The notes: generated from the sequence alone by a model not told the origin. A stretch of 64,000 nucleotides of DNA from Brachypterus glaber (GCA_958510825.1 OY294049.1:38344774-38408773); one strand, 5' to 3'; positions 32,998 to 44,716 are shown, counted from the first letter of the stretch. A program made the numbers and translations.

Positions 32998-34587
32998 CCT
33001 ATTGAAAATGACGGGTCTGCGCGGTTATATATGGTGACTTGAGCGGATGCAATTTACCCGCTCAAGTCACGATTCACTCACCGCAGTAATGAGAAGAGTC
33101 CAGCGCATGCGCACTGATTTTCTTATTTTTGTTTTGACGTATGCCAAAAATTATTTTAAGGTTATGTAACATTCTTTTGCAGAATTTTACAAAAATATCT
33201 ACTTTTTTTCTTTGCGAGCTAACGGTTTTTTTTTTAATTGGCTAAAAGTACTCGCTTTTAATACTATTTTCGTAAAAAAAAAATTGCGGAATATTCATTA
33301 ATAAACATTTGATTCTTAAAATATATCGCCTTCTAAATTCTGAAATATCGTATCTGAAAAATGCCTCCATTTAAAAAAAAACATCAAACCAGCAAACTAC
33401 CAAACCAAACCATTATTAACGTAAACCAACGCCTCCCATTAAAAAAAAAACACTAAACCAGCAAACTACCAAACCAAACCATTGTTAACGTAAACCAACC
33501 CCCCATTAAAAAAAATCAAACAGAAATGCGTGAGTATTATAACAATCTTTTGCTATATATTCTAACAAAAAAAACTGGATATTCCGCACCTAATTATATT
33601 CAAGACAGTAAGTTTTAGTAATAAAATCAGAAATCAGTGCAAAAATATAGATCATTTTTGTGGACCTGATGCGCACCGTAACCCCACTCAAATTAAACTC
33701 AGAGACTACAACTATCTCTAATCCAATCCAATCCAATTCCAGTATGGCTTTTCCCTTTGGGTAGTTGGCCAGCTCGATCTAGTATAATTTTCAGCCTACG
33801 CAAAACCGTCTCACTCTGTAGTGATGTTTGCGCAGACGCCAATTTATAAAAAAATAATAATCTCTTTGAAATTCTTAAAAAAATATCCACGTGTACAACG
33901 AAATACATTGAAATTAAATCACATATTAATAATCACGACTCACTTAAAAATTTACAATTAAACGAACACTTTCACGACATTACATAAAATAAAAATAATC
34001 AAGTCCTGTGCATATCAATGATTGCGATGCTGATGCTGGAATATATCCGCCGAAGCAGTCACATCCGTCCCTTACAAAGATCACGCTGCGACTGTACAAC
34101 TATCTCTGTTAAACTTTTTCATTAAACTACAACTGCCTAAACGGAAGCCACTTTTGACATCCGTCAAACCAAAATAAGCAAACCAGTGCGCATGTGCTAG
34201 ATTTTTTCTCATTACTGCGGTTTGTTCACCACCCTACTGAAAATCTCTAGTAGAATTGAATAGAACCGAGTAAAATTTTTGCTGGGTTTTACTCGATTCT
34301 ACTAGGACTTTAAAACGCCTAGTAAAATATACCCGGATGAACTAGGAAACTGATTTACTCGGTTTTACTCGGGAAAATATTATACATTTTTCGAGATTTT
34401 TACTGAGCTAGGTTTTTAAAAAAACAGTAAAATTGTTTCACTAACCGACCACAGACCAGTAAAACTGTATACTTGGTTTTGGTCGGATTTTACTAGTTAA
34501 CCTAGTAAAATCCGAGTAATTTTTTACTATAAATTTACTAGACACTTTCAACATTTCTACCCGCGCATACCCGTCATTTTTAATAGG
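32998..34587. mobile_element. 1.6-kb nested inverted-repeat element downstream of ADAT2
   Basis: Outer TIRs CCTATTGAAAATGACGGG.. (32998-33024) and ..CCCGTCATTTTTAATAGG (34561-34587). Inside, a second pair CCGCAGTAATGAGAA (33081) and TTCTCATTACTGCGG (34206-34220) marks another element, which contains the 363-bp repeat at 33732-34094. A small hairpin GTGACTTGAGCGG / CCGCTCAAGTCAC lies at about 33041-33070. A TTTACTCGG-type motif is reiterated at 34270-34540. Confidence 0.7.
33732..34094 (+). repeat. Interspersed repeat of about 370 bp, copy 2
   Basis: Near-identical to 1361-1734, same orientation, inside the nested element. It starts CCAATTCCAGTATGG and ends CACGCTGCGACTG. Confidence 0.8.
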
Positions 34588-34897
34588 AAAGAGTAGAAAG
34601 AGTTTTGAGTTATTTCCAAAAAAACTGATTATTACCTCATCATGTCTTAAATATTTTTTTAGGATGCGTTACATAAGGCCTCCATACACGAAGGGGTTTA
34701 AATTCTTTACGTGTATAAGGGATTATATATTTCAATTGGATTATATTTGATATTATTGTTTTTCTAAAACATTACCTATATAGCGAAAATATTTTATTTG
34801 TGGATCAAAACAAAGTTTTATTTTATTTTTGTACATGTTTATGTAGAGTTGCCTACTAGATTTTTCAGTTTCTGGCCTAGAAATTCCACAGAAACTA

Positions 34898-35105
34898 TAC
34901 AGTGCGATTATAAAGTGCCGAACACTTTTTAATGCAAAACTGGCATTAGCGAAGAGTAAAATGCAAGAAAGCTGTGTGCGTTTTACTGGCCACCGAGCTG
35001 TTGTACGTAGCAATCACATGGGCTTGTCGCGCATAACTCTAACAGAGGCGTGGCTTCAAACGAAGAGTATTTTCAAACTGTTCGGCACTTTATAATCGCA
35101 CTGTA
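34898..35105. mobile_element. 208-bp TA-flanked MITE
   Basis: Near-perfect TIR TACAGTGCGATTATAAAGTG with CCGAAC following; the right end is GTTCGGCACTTTATAATCGC then ACTGTA. The ends include TA, as in Tc1/mariner derivatives. It is non-coding. Confidence 0.85.
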
Positions 35106-35375
35106 GGTGTACCTAGTAGGGGCCGTCTATAAAATAGGTTATTAGGAGAGAATTTAAACAAAATTTTAAAAAATTATATTTTTTTTTAAAAGTTAATTTT
35201 TTACAGAAAAAATGCTAATATATATTTTTTATCTACCCATCTCGTCCTTGATATCTATTCAAATTAATTTTGTGTACTTCTTTGAGCAAAGTTTCATCTA
35301 AAAAATTTCGACTAAAGTGTAATAAATATATGTAAAGTAAGTATACTATAGTAAAGTGTAACTCTTGTTGACAAC

Positions 35376-35778
35376 CCTATAAAAATGTCATATTAAAACG
35401 CATTGAAACACATAGAGACAATTCCAAATACGTATTGAAAAGTAATTTTTAATACGTATGTATTAAGTTTACGGGAGGATTGTTGTAGTGGACTACCGCG
35501 TCGTACTTGACGAGTTTACTACCCAAAATAGCGTGAGTTCGATTCTCACCGGCGCCGATTTTCCTTTTTCAGTTAATTAATAATTGAAATTTGGCGAAGG
35601 CATAAGTGAAGCGGACACTTAAAGCCGGTGGTTCCCTCTACTACTAGCCCACACAAGTCGTTGACTTAGGGGATGCGTAATTAAGTAGAATAGTACGAGG
35701 TTAAACAAAAACGTAATGTAATATTTTAAATTGTCTGAATGTGTTTTAATACGTTTCAGTACGACATTTTTTATAGGG
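35376..35778. mobile_element. TIR element carrying a tRNA-like segment
   Basis: Ends CCTATAAAAATGTCATATTA and its diverged complement at about 35735-35778 (arms about 45 bp). The middle (35475-35560) has a T-arm GTGAGTTCGATTCTCAC with a perfect 5-bp stem and the correct 7-base loop, plus a D-arm-like GTTGTAGTGGACTACC. The acceptor stem does not pair, so it is not a working tRNA. Confidence 0.6.
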
Positions 35779-36102
35779 AAGGGAAGGAGGTCCAAAAAAG
35801 GAAAAAAAGTGTGACATAATTTATGGACGACCCCTTTATAGGAATTGTGTTCGCGTAACGCCCTTAGTTTATTTAGAGATTTATTTTAATGTTGTTTATT
35901 TTTGTTACGATTGTTTTTATAATTATACGAAACATTCTATTTATGGACCAAAACAAGTTTTATTTTATAATACATTTATGTGATATCTATTTTATAAATA
36001 CACACATTTTTATTTTAAGTTCTAACGTAAAAATGATTTATTAATGTTACGATTCTTTTTCATAATTATACATATTTATTTATTTAAATCGTTTTTAATG
36101 TA

Positions 36103-36723
36103 AACCAGCTAAACAGTTGCAAGCACCTTGTCCAAACATCGGCTCTAGGCACTAATTTGAAACGTTATGAAAAGAAAAGTTGTGTGATCACGTGAATAGG
36201 CAACCATTAATACACCTGCATAATTTATTAAAGTTTGAAAGTATGTATCTCCAAAACGGTATATTCTAGCAAAAAACTGCATATAGTATTTTTTATAGGG
36301 CTTAAACCCAGCTTTCATTTAAAATATATTTTTTTGAAATCGGGTTATAAATAAGTGAGATATGCTAAAAAAACGTTTTACTGTTTTAAACGCTAATATC
36401 TCGAAAACAATGCATTTTAGGAAAAAATAGTTTGTAACATTTGTTGATTAATTTAAAATTATCTTTCATGTAAGTGTTAAATTAATAAAATACAATAATA
36501 ATTGCCTTAATTATAAGCAAAAAACGCTAAAAATAGGAGTTTTACCCCATTCTTTTACCCCCAAAATATAATCAGCTCTTCGAAATACAATAAGAAACAA
36601 TATGCAAAAAGCCGCTTGTCGATATCTCATTTAGAATATCGAGTTTACGAACAGACAGACGGACAAAAACATTTTTTTCACTGATTTCGACTCAGAAACG
36701 TCGAGAAATGTGAAAGAAACATG
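36103..36723 (+). repeat. Family A dispersed element, diverged copy
   Basis: Starts AACCAGCTAAACAGTTGCAAGC, a diverged form of the AACTAGATGAAACGTTGCAAGC terminus, and runs through GGGTTATAAATAAGTGAGATATG and the GACAGACGGAC block to the TCGAGAAATGTGAAAGAAACATGG segment. The terminal palindrome is missing because a family B copy abuts it at about 36726. Confidence 0.75.
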
Positions 36724-36725
36724 GT

Positions 36726-37600
36726 CATGCGCCACAAATCTAGTGTCCTTAAGTAATCCCCCTAAAAACAAAAAAAGTTATGGGGGGTTAAACTTAAAAA
36801 AATGAAAAAACCATAATTTAATTTTTTTTGGCAAAAACAAAATTAAAAAAAATTGTTGGAAGTTTTTTTTTTTTGAGAAATTAAAAAAAAATCAAAATTT
36901 TTTCGTTTTTTATAAAAATTGTTAATTTTTTTTTGTTTTTCGCAAAAAAATTGTTGATGCATATTTGGGGAAATGCAATATACGATTTAGTTTGAATAGT
37001 ATATAATGGAATGCGTAGCATTACATATCTTCACAGCTTGTTTTTTATTTTTGCCTTAAATGTTTCTTAGAATAGAATAGATTTATAAAAAAAATTTTTT
37101 GGTATTAAGTCGAACTGTTCTACCGTATCTATATTACAAACAAATATTTAAATTTAATTTTTATTTACCAAGATTAAAGGGTCAACGTTTTCTTTATTAT
37201 ATTATTCACAGCGCCAGAATAGTATTATACGGTAATTTCCCAAAATCCCAAAAAACAAAAAAATTCTTGGATGCAAATGTTTAATGAAAAAATAAGAAAC
37301 TTTGAAAATGTCCGTCCTACCGATGACACGATTTTTTTGGACACGATAACTCCAGAACGAATTATCCGATCGACTAGAAATTTTCAGGAAAAATCAAGTT
37401 CTATGAGGGGAAGATCCCTATTGTTTTTTTAAAGTAATCCCCACAACAACAGAAAAGTTATGGGGGTTAAACTTAAAATTAAAAAACTGCAATTTTCAAA
37501 AAAAAAAAAATATTTTTTAAGTATTTGGGAAAATGCAATAAACCATTTACTGTGAATAATATATAATGGAATGCGTTACATATCTTCACGGCTTGTTTAA
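36726..37600 (+). repeat. Family B repeat, two partial copies in tandem
   Basis: Two passes of the same text: TTATGGGGGTTAAACTT, AAAATGCAATA, ATATAATGGAATGCGT and CTTCACAGCTTG (second copy CTTCACGGCTTG), with the ACACGATAACTC...CGATCGACT block between them. It is non-coding. Confidence 0.65.
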
Positions 37601-39640
37601 AATTATATCATATTAACCTCTCAATAAGGGGACGTTTAAGTAAGCAAATTGGGGCAAAATTCATACACTTCAACTCGGTCTTCGCTTTATTAAAGGCTGT
37701 AAAGATTTTATATTTTGGCTAAAAAAAACATTAAAAAATGACCCAGTATAGTAGGTAGTATTAGGTAATAATAATAATAATAATAATAATGTTGTAAAAT
37801 AAATGCAGTTTAGTTTTGCTGCAACTTTTCGATTCTTTATCAATAACAATGCTTTTTGTTTATATTTGTTAAACAAATATGGTTTGATATACCTGGGTAT
37901 CCGAGATTAAAATTTAAGTGTCGTCAGCGGAGTATTGTCTTTTTCTACAGGGTGTCCCAGAACTCGCGTTCATCATTGAACGAACATATACTACATCTAA
38001 AAATATAAAAAATAGTTTACATAGGGCCGCAAATCGGTCTTACTGGACTTCCGGCACATTAATAAATAGGGCCCAAAAAAAGCGCTAAAATAATTTAACA
38101 TTACAGGGCGATTCCACATTAAAAACCAAGAAAAAAAGTTTATTACACCCTGGCGCAAAAACAAAAAGTCATCAAAACTTAAAAAAATATGCGACCACAA
38201 TAACTCGAAAACGCTTTTAGATAAAAGACTTTCTAATAATTCGAGTCAAATTTGGAACAAATTTAGAGGCTGATATTGTTTTGGGTAAAGGTCGGAGTAA
38301 AGTTTTTTTTGTTGTAAAAATGAACAAGGTATAGGGGAAAGCAAAATTTTGTATTGCATCTGCACTATTTTATTCTATTAAAGGAATGTTTTCTTCGATA
38401 ATACAATAGGTTTTAAATGAATGGAATCAAGGTGTTTCAAAATAATATCGATACCTCACTTCTAAACTGTCGTATCTCAAAACTATCAATTCAAATTTCG
38501 AACTTTTTGAATTTCAAAAGGTGGCTACCTCTGGGGAATTGATGCGTTATTAAACTTACCTGGTTTTGAGATACGGCAGTTTAGAATGGATGTATCGATA
38601 TTACCCTAACGTAATTCTATTATGTACAGAGAAACATGTCTCTAAACAAGCCGTGTGGATATATAATACTTCTGATTCTATAGTAAAACTCCTCGAAGTG
38701 GTTAGTATATTGCGTTTTCACTAGATGTAGGGTGACTGGACCGGTTAGGCGGTTACAAAAAAAATTAAATTTCCATAAAATGGTACTGGTAAATTTTTAA
38801 TTTAACTGATCTAGTTTTTGACTTTTTTTTTCGATTTTTTTACCAAGCTTGTGGACTCCCCAGATCACCGGGCCCGGCAACTTTGTACCCCCTGTCCCCG
38901 GTCCTGGAAGTAGGTCATTGTTTTATAAATTCTAAAAATTTTATTCACAAAAAAAAATAATTTAAAATGTATTTTATGAAAAATCTGAATTTAAATATTA
39001 TAAAAATAAAAAAAAATACAATATAACAACTGAAGATATAAAATCAATTTATTTTTTCAAAAATTAACTTAAAATTGTACTCTATTTTATAAGCCAGTCT
39101 AATGAACTAAGTCCAAAATTAAAATTAATAAAAAAAAAACAAAAAAAAGCTTTACTTTATACATACATAGAGAAGTTTTGAAAAACTTTTTGATTATTCT
39201 TTCTAACAATAAATATCTCAAATTGTTAACAAATATAAATACATAGTTCATTTCAAACAAATATAAATACATGGTTCATTTCAGTCTTATTTGAAAGATA
39301 TTTGTTTTAAGGGCATTCAGGGCTTCTTTTTAACTTTCAGGGCGCAGCGAAGAAGATTTACTATAGAGGGGGAGAAGGTGTTTTTACCCAAGATTAATTT
39401 TTACATGTAAAAATTGCGAAAATATAAATTTAAAAATAAAAGTTGTAAATTTTACACCTGGTAAATTTATTTTTTCCCAATAGCAGCAATTCCCAACTTA
39501 ATCCAAAAAAAATTTTTACTTCAAGAATTAAAAATCAAAAGTTGTTAATTTTACTTATAATATAAAATGTATAGCCATTAGTAAGTAAAACTATTTAAAT
39601 TTCCAAATTTTAATTTTTTAAATTACGAAAAAGTTATAAA
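37601..39640. other. AT-rich gene-free stretch
   Basis: No credible coding region. It contains an (AAT)n tract near 37767-37790, an imperfect inverted repeat at about 38440-38610 (CTGTCGTATCTCAAAAC / GTTTTGAGATACGGCAG) and homopolymer runs. I see nothing else. Confidence 0.5.
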
Positions 39641-39644
39641 GAAC

Positions 39645-40497
39645 TTTCACTTTCGGGTTTAGACCGTGTTAATGGATTTTCACTTTCCGACGTTTCGTCT
39701 CTTACTACTAGAGACATCTTCAGGGATTAATCTGAAACTAAGTTTCGAATCAACTTGTGTCACTATTTATGACGAGTTGTGGTTATTCACCCGTGACGAG
39801 GTTTTTCCTATCAAAGACTTCCATATTGCAGGTAAGTGGTAACCAGTGTCCCGATTGATATTGTTAGGATGCTTGATGATTTCTATCGATTCCCGTATCT
39901 TCCTTGGCATTTTTCTGTTTTCTGTTAATATTTGTTTTGTTTCAGACAAATTGATTTTATGACCTGTTTCATGTACATGTTCGGCCACTGCCGATAAGGA
40001 AATTTGTTTCTTTCTTATATTGCGCTCATGCTCTTGAAGTCTTGTAGAAATTTTTTCTCTTAGTTTCACCTATGTAAACCGTACCACAGGAGCAGGGTAT
40101 TTTATATACGCCTTCTGAACTCAGGGGTATTTTGTCTTTTGTTGAAGTCAAACATTGACCTAATTTTTGGTTGGACCGAAATATAGGCTTAATATTTGAC
40201 TTCTTCAAAAGTTTACCTATTTTATCCGGAAGATACGGGAATCGATAGAAATCATCAAGCATCCTAACAATATCAATCGGGACACTGGTTACCACTTACC
40301 TGCAATATGGAAGTCTTTGATAGGAAAAACCTCGTCACGGGTGAATAACCACAACTCGTCATAAATAGTGACACAAGTTGATTCGAAACTTAGTTTCAGA
40401 TTAATCCCTGAAGATGTCTCTAGTAGTAAGAGACGAAACGTCGGAAAGTGAAAATCCATTAACACGGTCTAAACCCGAAAGTGAAAGTTCTTTATAT
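39645..40497 (-). mobile_element. Penelope-like retroelement fragment with inverted ends
   Basis: A near-perfect inverted repeat of about 255 bp (39645-39905 with 40227-40497) encloses the 3' end of a Penelope-like ORF. The GIY-YIG endonuclease start GVYKIPCSCGTVYIGETK is clear, followed after a one-base frameshift near 40060 by RLQEHERNIRKKQ and RESIEIIKHPNNINRDTGYH. The reverse transcriptase upstream is almost all missing. The right arm re-encodes the C-terminus on the opposite strand. Confidence 0.85.
39767..40250 (-). pseudogene. Frameshifted GIY-YIG endonuclease domain of a Penelope-like element
   Basis: Reads FYRFPYLPDKIGKLLKKSNI then GVYKIPCSCGTVYIGETKR; the frame breaks after GETKR and resumes one base out with KISTRLQEHERNIRKKQISL, ending ..KTSSRVNNHNSS. 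The catalytic GIY (GVY) and YIG segments are both present. It is a non-functional relic. Confidence 0.85.
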
Positions 40498-41029
40498 CTT
40501 AATGGCCGTGAAAGCTTAAAATCTAAAATACGAAAAAGTTGTAAAAATTACGAAAACGTTGAAAATTTTATGAATATGTAAATTTTGTGTAAATTTTACA
40601 TAGTTTTCCGAGACTAAAATTAATTAATATTTAGTTTTTCGTCTCGAAAAAGTTTTAAAACGAAGAAAAAATGTGAAAGTTGTAAATTTACGAAGTTGTA
40701 TATTTAACCAAAAAATTGTAATTTTCATTATTTAAAAATATAAAAATTGTCTTCTGGTTAAGTAATTTACATTTTTTTCAAAAGTTTGAAAATCTTTTAT
40801 ATTTTCAACCCATAAAATTTAATTTTTTTCGATGTCAAGATTATTCAGAAGCCCTGTCACCCCTTAAAATATAAACTTAAATTACATGAATTAATTAAAA
40901 AGCCAAAGCTAAAGGTATTTTATATCTATGACGTTGAACTAAATTACCTTTTTAAGATAATAATATCAAATGTTAAAGTATAAATATTATACCTTTCAAA
41001 TTCTGTTTGAAATATTGAAGTATTTACTA

Positions 41030-41801
41030 CCCAGGTAGCAAAATAACATGAAATTCACGTGAAAGTCACGTTAATATGTGACATGTGATGTTAAGATTGT
41101 AGTCTCATTTAACAAGAATGTAACATGGTGGGGATGTCCTAAGTCCGCCCCTAATAACATCACACAATGACATCCCGAAAATAACGTGTTTGTGACATCA
41201 TAAATCCACATTTCTGTTATATCTAATATCTTATGGATGCAGTTACTTTAATATTTAAATAATATTTTAGGATATTAGCTTTTTCTAAATTAAAACCATT
41301 AAAAACGCTATAACCCTATAAAAAAATCGGATTTAAAATCAATCAGTAATTGAAACAATCACAGATTGAAACAGATAGATTCTAAATACGAAATTGCAGA
41401 TTAAGCGGAGAATATATCCTTTAATCCGTGTCCGTGGTCTTGAGAAGCCCGGCAGAGCCCCCTATCCATTGGAAATCGTATAATGTGTATACAATTTCCT
41501 TATAATAATTTACTCTATCAACATCATCTTATATCGATTTTTTTGCTTCGAACGTCGGTGAGAAGCAAAATAACATGACATTCACGTGAAAGCCACGTTA
41601 ATATGTGACATGCGATATATTCACAGCGTTGCTAAATATTTGTTATTAAATAACATGGTTGTCACGTCACACGTGTTACGTTGCAAATGTGATGTTAAAT
41701 ACATGTTATTTTTCAATATTATGTGATGTTATGATTTAGTTTAAAAATACACCCAAAAGTGATGTTAATTTCTTGTAATATAACATCCCTTGCTACCTGG
41801 G
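41030..41801. mobile_element. 772-bp TA-flanked MITE with CACGTGAAAG repeats
   Basis: TIR CCCAGGTAGCAA / TTGCTACCTGGG, each bordered by TA. The subterminal text TTCACGTGAAAGTCACGTTA and TATGTGACATG recurs in both halves, for example near 41052 and 41580. There is no open frame. Confidence 0.8.
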
Positions 41802-42296
41802 TATGTTATTACCACTGGTCGGATCAATGTATTCATTTACGGGCGGCAAGCAAAAATTAGGATTTAAAAAAAAAACTAAATTTTATACTATATTTTACCC
41901 GCGGACAAGTCGTGTCGACGCTGTTTTTACATAGTGATTAATTTGGAACATAAAAATTTATTAATTTTTTCTTTTTGAAAATATTCTGTTTTTCGAAAAA
42001 AAAAAATAAATAAATAAAATAAAACAAAAAAAAATGTTTAATTTATTTTTACAAAAATAGTTTTTATCCAATACATACAGATAATAAGACAATTACCAGC
42101 TTTATTTTAAATAGATAAACTCAATAATAACCCCCGCGTGGCTTTAACTTTATTGAGTGGATAATTATTTATTTTACCCACTCAACTGTCACTTGTCAAA
42201 TTATTTTCTTGTAAATGTCATTAAAATTTTTAATAAAAATATGAATTCCCAAGCTATTTATTGGATAAAATCTTGTATGGCACTCATGGGTAAACC

Positions 42297-42366
42297 GATA
42301 TTGCCCTCTCGAAAATTAACCTGCTTGGCTGACGCCTCGCAGGTTAATTTTCTCATGGGCAATATC
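42297..42366. repeat. Hairpin with 26-bp arms
   Basis: GATATTGCCC...GAAAATTAACCTGC pairs with GCAGGTTAATTTTC...GGGCAATATC around a loop of about 15 bases that holds TTGGCTGACGCCTC. It is in a gene-free region. Confidence 0.75.
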
Positions 42367-42419
42367 TTACTTTACCCACTAGTACCATAAATAACTATTT
42401 TTCTCATGTTCTAAGTTTC

Positions 42420-43240
42420 TAACTTTGTAAAAAGGGCGTCTACATGAAAGTTCGGTTGAAAGTGTATGTTTACTTTAAAAAATAGCTTTTTTTAAATTAC
42501 CTTTAGTAAATGAATACTTTGATCCAAACAATGGTTATTACAGTGATTCATTTAAAAAGTTACAAATCAAATACCTGCAATTTCTGGTACTTATGAATAA
42601 TTTTAGAACGCTTTAAAAAACCCTTGAAGTTAATTAAAATTAAAAGCAAGTAAAAAATACTTAAGTACAAAGAAAAATTTCTCTGTAATTTATTTAAACA
42701 AAAACATGACATCTTTTAAAAATAGCAAGATATATGCAAGTTTTGAGAAGTTTTTGAAAAAAAAAAAATGAAAAAATGACCCACCGATCTTTTCCCATTG
42801 CTATCTGAGAGGAAGTAAATCTATTAATTTTTATTTTATATTTTAAATGCAATTTTTTTATGTGTATACAGCTTTTTTACTTAGTGCTGAAGTTTAGTCT
42901 AAAAATAAAATTCAAGGGGGTAAAATTTTTCGCTGTTCCAAAATTATAACGCCACCACTGTTTGTAGAATTTGAGATATTTAAAAAAGAGGTGGACCTCT
43001 AATAATAGCACATATCTACTACTATACTTGAAGCAAAGAATGTTTTTAACAATTATTAAACTTTTTATATAAACAAATAGAAAATGTAATACCTAATTTA
43101 CCTAAACATAAAAAATACAAAAAAAATTGAGGATTGTAAAAGTTGAAAATGTTTTCAGTTTCGAGTTTTTTTTTAGTTTTTGAGGATTTTTATACATTTT
43201 TAGTGTCTCCTGTGTTTATAAATAAAATATTTGAATTCCT
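42420..43240. other. AT-rich gene-free stretch
   Basis: I see no coding region, no TIR pair and no recognised repeat here. It is about three-quarters A+T. Confidence 0.4.
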
Positions 43241-43384
43241 ATCCCTGCCAAAATGGTCACGTCAATTAACGTGACCATGTTTGCTGGGACCTAGTAGGAA
43301 TTTTCTGAAAATATCTTGAAAATTATTATTTTTTTTTTATCAGAGACATAGAAATTAAAACTCGAGCTCGAGCTAAAAATATTT

Positions 43385-43500
43385 GATACAAGGTCGAAAA
43401 AAAAAGTTTCTCGGACGTACGCAGGAATTGCGAACCGAGGCGTTAGTCGAGATTCGCAACCGCAAAAGTCCGAAATATTGTATCATACACTATTTTTTAT
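43385..43500. repeat. GC-richer hairpin-prone segment downstream of HEXIM
   Basis: TCTCGGACGTACGC, GCGAACCGAGGCG, CGAGATTCGC and AAAGTCCGAAA make imperfect pairing arms (GGAC/GTCC, GCGAA/TTCGC), and its base composition differs sharply from its surroundings. A separate perfect hairpin ATGGTCACGT/ACGTGACCAT is at 43253-43278. Confidence 0.5.
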
Positions 43501-43885
43501 TCAATTGTGATAAATTTAATAAGTTATGTTAAAAGTAAAACATTTTGTCTAAAAATACGTTTATTTGGACTAGAACGGCGTAAGCTACGCTCCTGACGAA
43601 ATTTTGAAAAGAAAAATACAAAAAAAATTACAATATTTTGGACCAAAAAAAAAAGATCCCACAAAAAAAAATCAGTTGAAAAAAAATTACCATTTTTTTT
43701 TGTAATTTTTTTTCTCAAATGTATGTATCCTACACAAACAGTTTTGTTTTGTAATACAATGGATTTTTTTTTGTATTCGTCTTTGTTAGTGACAAAGACG
43801 ATCACAAAAAAAATCGATTGCATGAAGCCCAGCCCTAGGGCTGGGGGAAAAAATGTTCATTTACAAAAAAAAATCACGGGGAGTT

Positions 43886-44716
43886 TTATACCGGGTCTAC
43901 ACTGTTAGGGGGCGATCTGTGTCCATTGGTTTGGGAATAGTCGATTTTTTGCACTGGGCTGCTGCAGCGGTCACTGAGGCTACTCGAGCTGCTGGAGGTG
44001 GAGCTACTGCAGGAATCACTGGAGTCTGTTTCTGAGTCCTCCGAGCTGCAGCGTTTGGACCGTAGCATATCATTTTCCCGTTTTAAAAAATCGTTCTCTA
44101 TTTTCAGCCTTTCTATTTCTTCAGCTGAAAATAATTTTTCTTCGTTCTTGTTTCCATCTGCAGTATTACAGCCTTTCGTTAGAGAATCAACCTTATTTTG
44201 CAGAATTATGTACTCCTGGATGAGCTCGGACTTGGACATGGAGTTCAATCTTTCAGCCTGAAGGCTTTCATACTGATCGTCAAAATCTTTGATTAAAAAT
44301 TGCTCCTCATCATCCGGTGATGAGTAAAATTCTCCATCAGAGTCCACGCTAAAACTGGAGTCTCTGGTCCTGGTTACCGTAGAAGTGGAAACTTGATCAT
44401 TACATTTTAAATTCTCATCCAGCTCTTGTATACTACCGTGGTCTTCCAATAAGAATTGATTGCTGTTATGGGGCGCTTCTGGTTTAACTAATTTTGACTT
44501 ACGACCATTTTTGATATACGGATGCTTACGTTTGGATTTCCCGCGCCTGGTCTTTCTCTTCTTCGTCGGGATGTCGCAGTCGGGTGGTTTCGGCTTGTAT
44601 TCGGGTTTCTGCGTTGCGCGCGCACTGCCTTGTAGGACGTCATCTTGGTTTGCTGTTGGTGCAGCCGTTATATTTGTATCCACTTTTTTCACTAATTTAT
44701 CACTGGGAATACTCAT
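43886..44716 (-). CDS. HEXIM: HEXIM-family P-TEFb inhibitor
   Basis: RNA-dependent inhibitor of P-TEFb (CDK9-cyclin T), which together with 7SK RNA holds back RNA polymerase II elongation in the nucleus. It is a single exon of 276 residues. Seen in order: a disordered N-terminus; a basic RNA-binding/nuclear-localisation patch at about 52-75 (KKRKTRRGKSKRKHPY); the inhibitory segment APHNSNQFLLEDH at about 81-93, equivalent to the vertebrate PYNT-containing motif; an acidic/Ser region with SPDDEEQFLIKDFDDQYE at about 133-150; a conserved MSKSELIQEYIILQNKV helix near 160-176; a second coiled-coil stretch (IERLKIENDFLKRENDMLR) near 201-219; and a Ser-rich tail. The Phe of QFL and the Tyr of DDQYE are retained, but PYNT reads PHNS. 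ATG 44716 opens the frame. It is divergent from EXOC5 with about 1.57 kb between starts. A TTTATT (AATAAA on this strand) lies at 43560-43565. Confidence 0.93.
   Translation of the reverse strand: MSIPSDKLVKKVDTNITAAPTANQDDVLQGSARATQKPEYKPKPPDCDIPTKKRKTRRGKSKRKHPYIKNGRKSKLVKPEAPHNSNQFLLEDHGSIQELDENLKCNDQVSTSTVTRTRDSSFSVDSDGEFYSSPDDEEQFLIKDFDDQYESLQAERLNSMSKSELIQEYIILQNKVDSLTKGCNTADGNKNEEKLFSAEEIERLKIENDFLKRENDMLRSKRCSSEDSETDSSDSCSSSTSSSSSSLSDRCSSPVQKIDYSQTNGHRSPPNSVDPV

Noticed and set aside
35475..35560. A working tRNA gene
   Set aside because: Only the T-arm is sound; the 5' and 3' ends are not complementary.
43886..44716. Histone- or SR-type protein, from the basic and Ser-rich parts
   Set aside because: The ordered basic patch, the APHNSNQFL segment, DFDDQYE and the MSKSELIQEY helix together fit HEXIM only.
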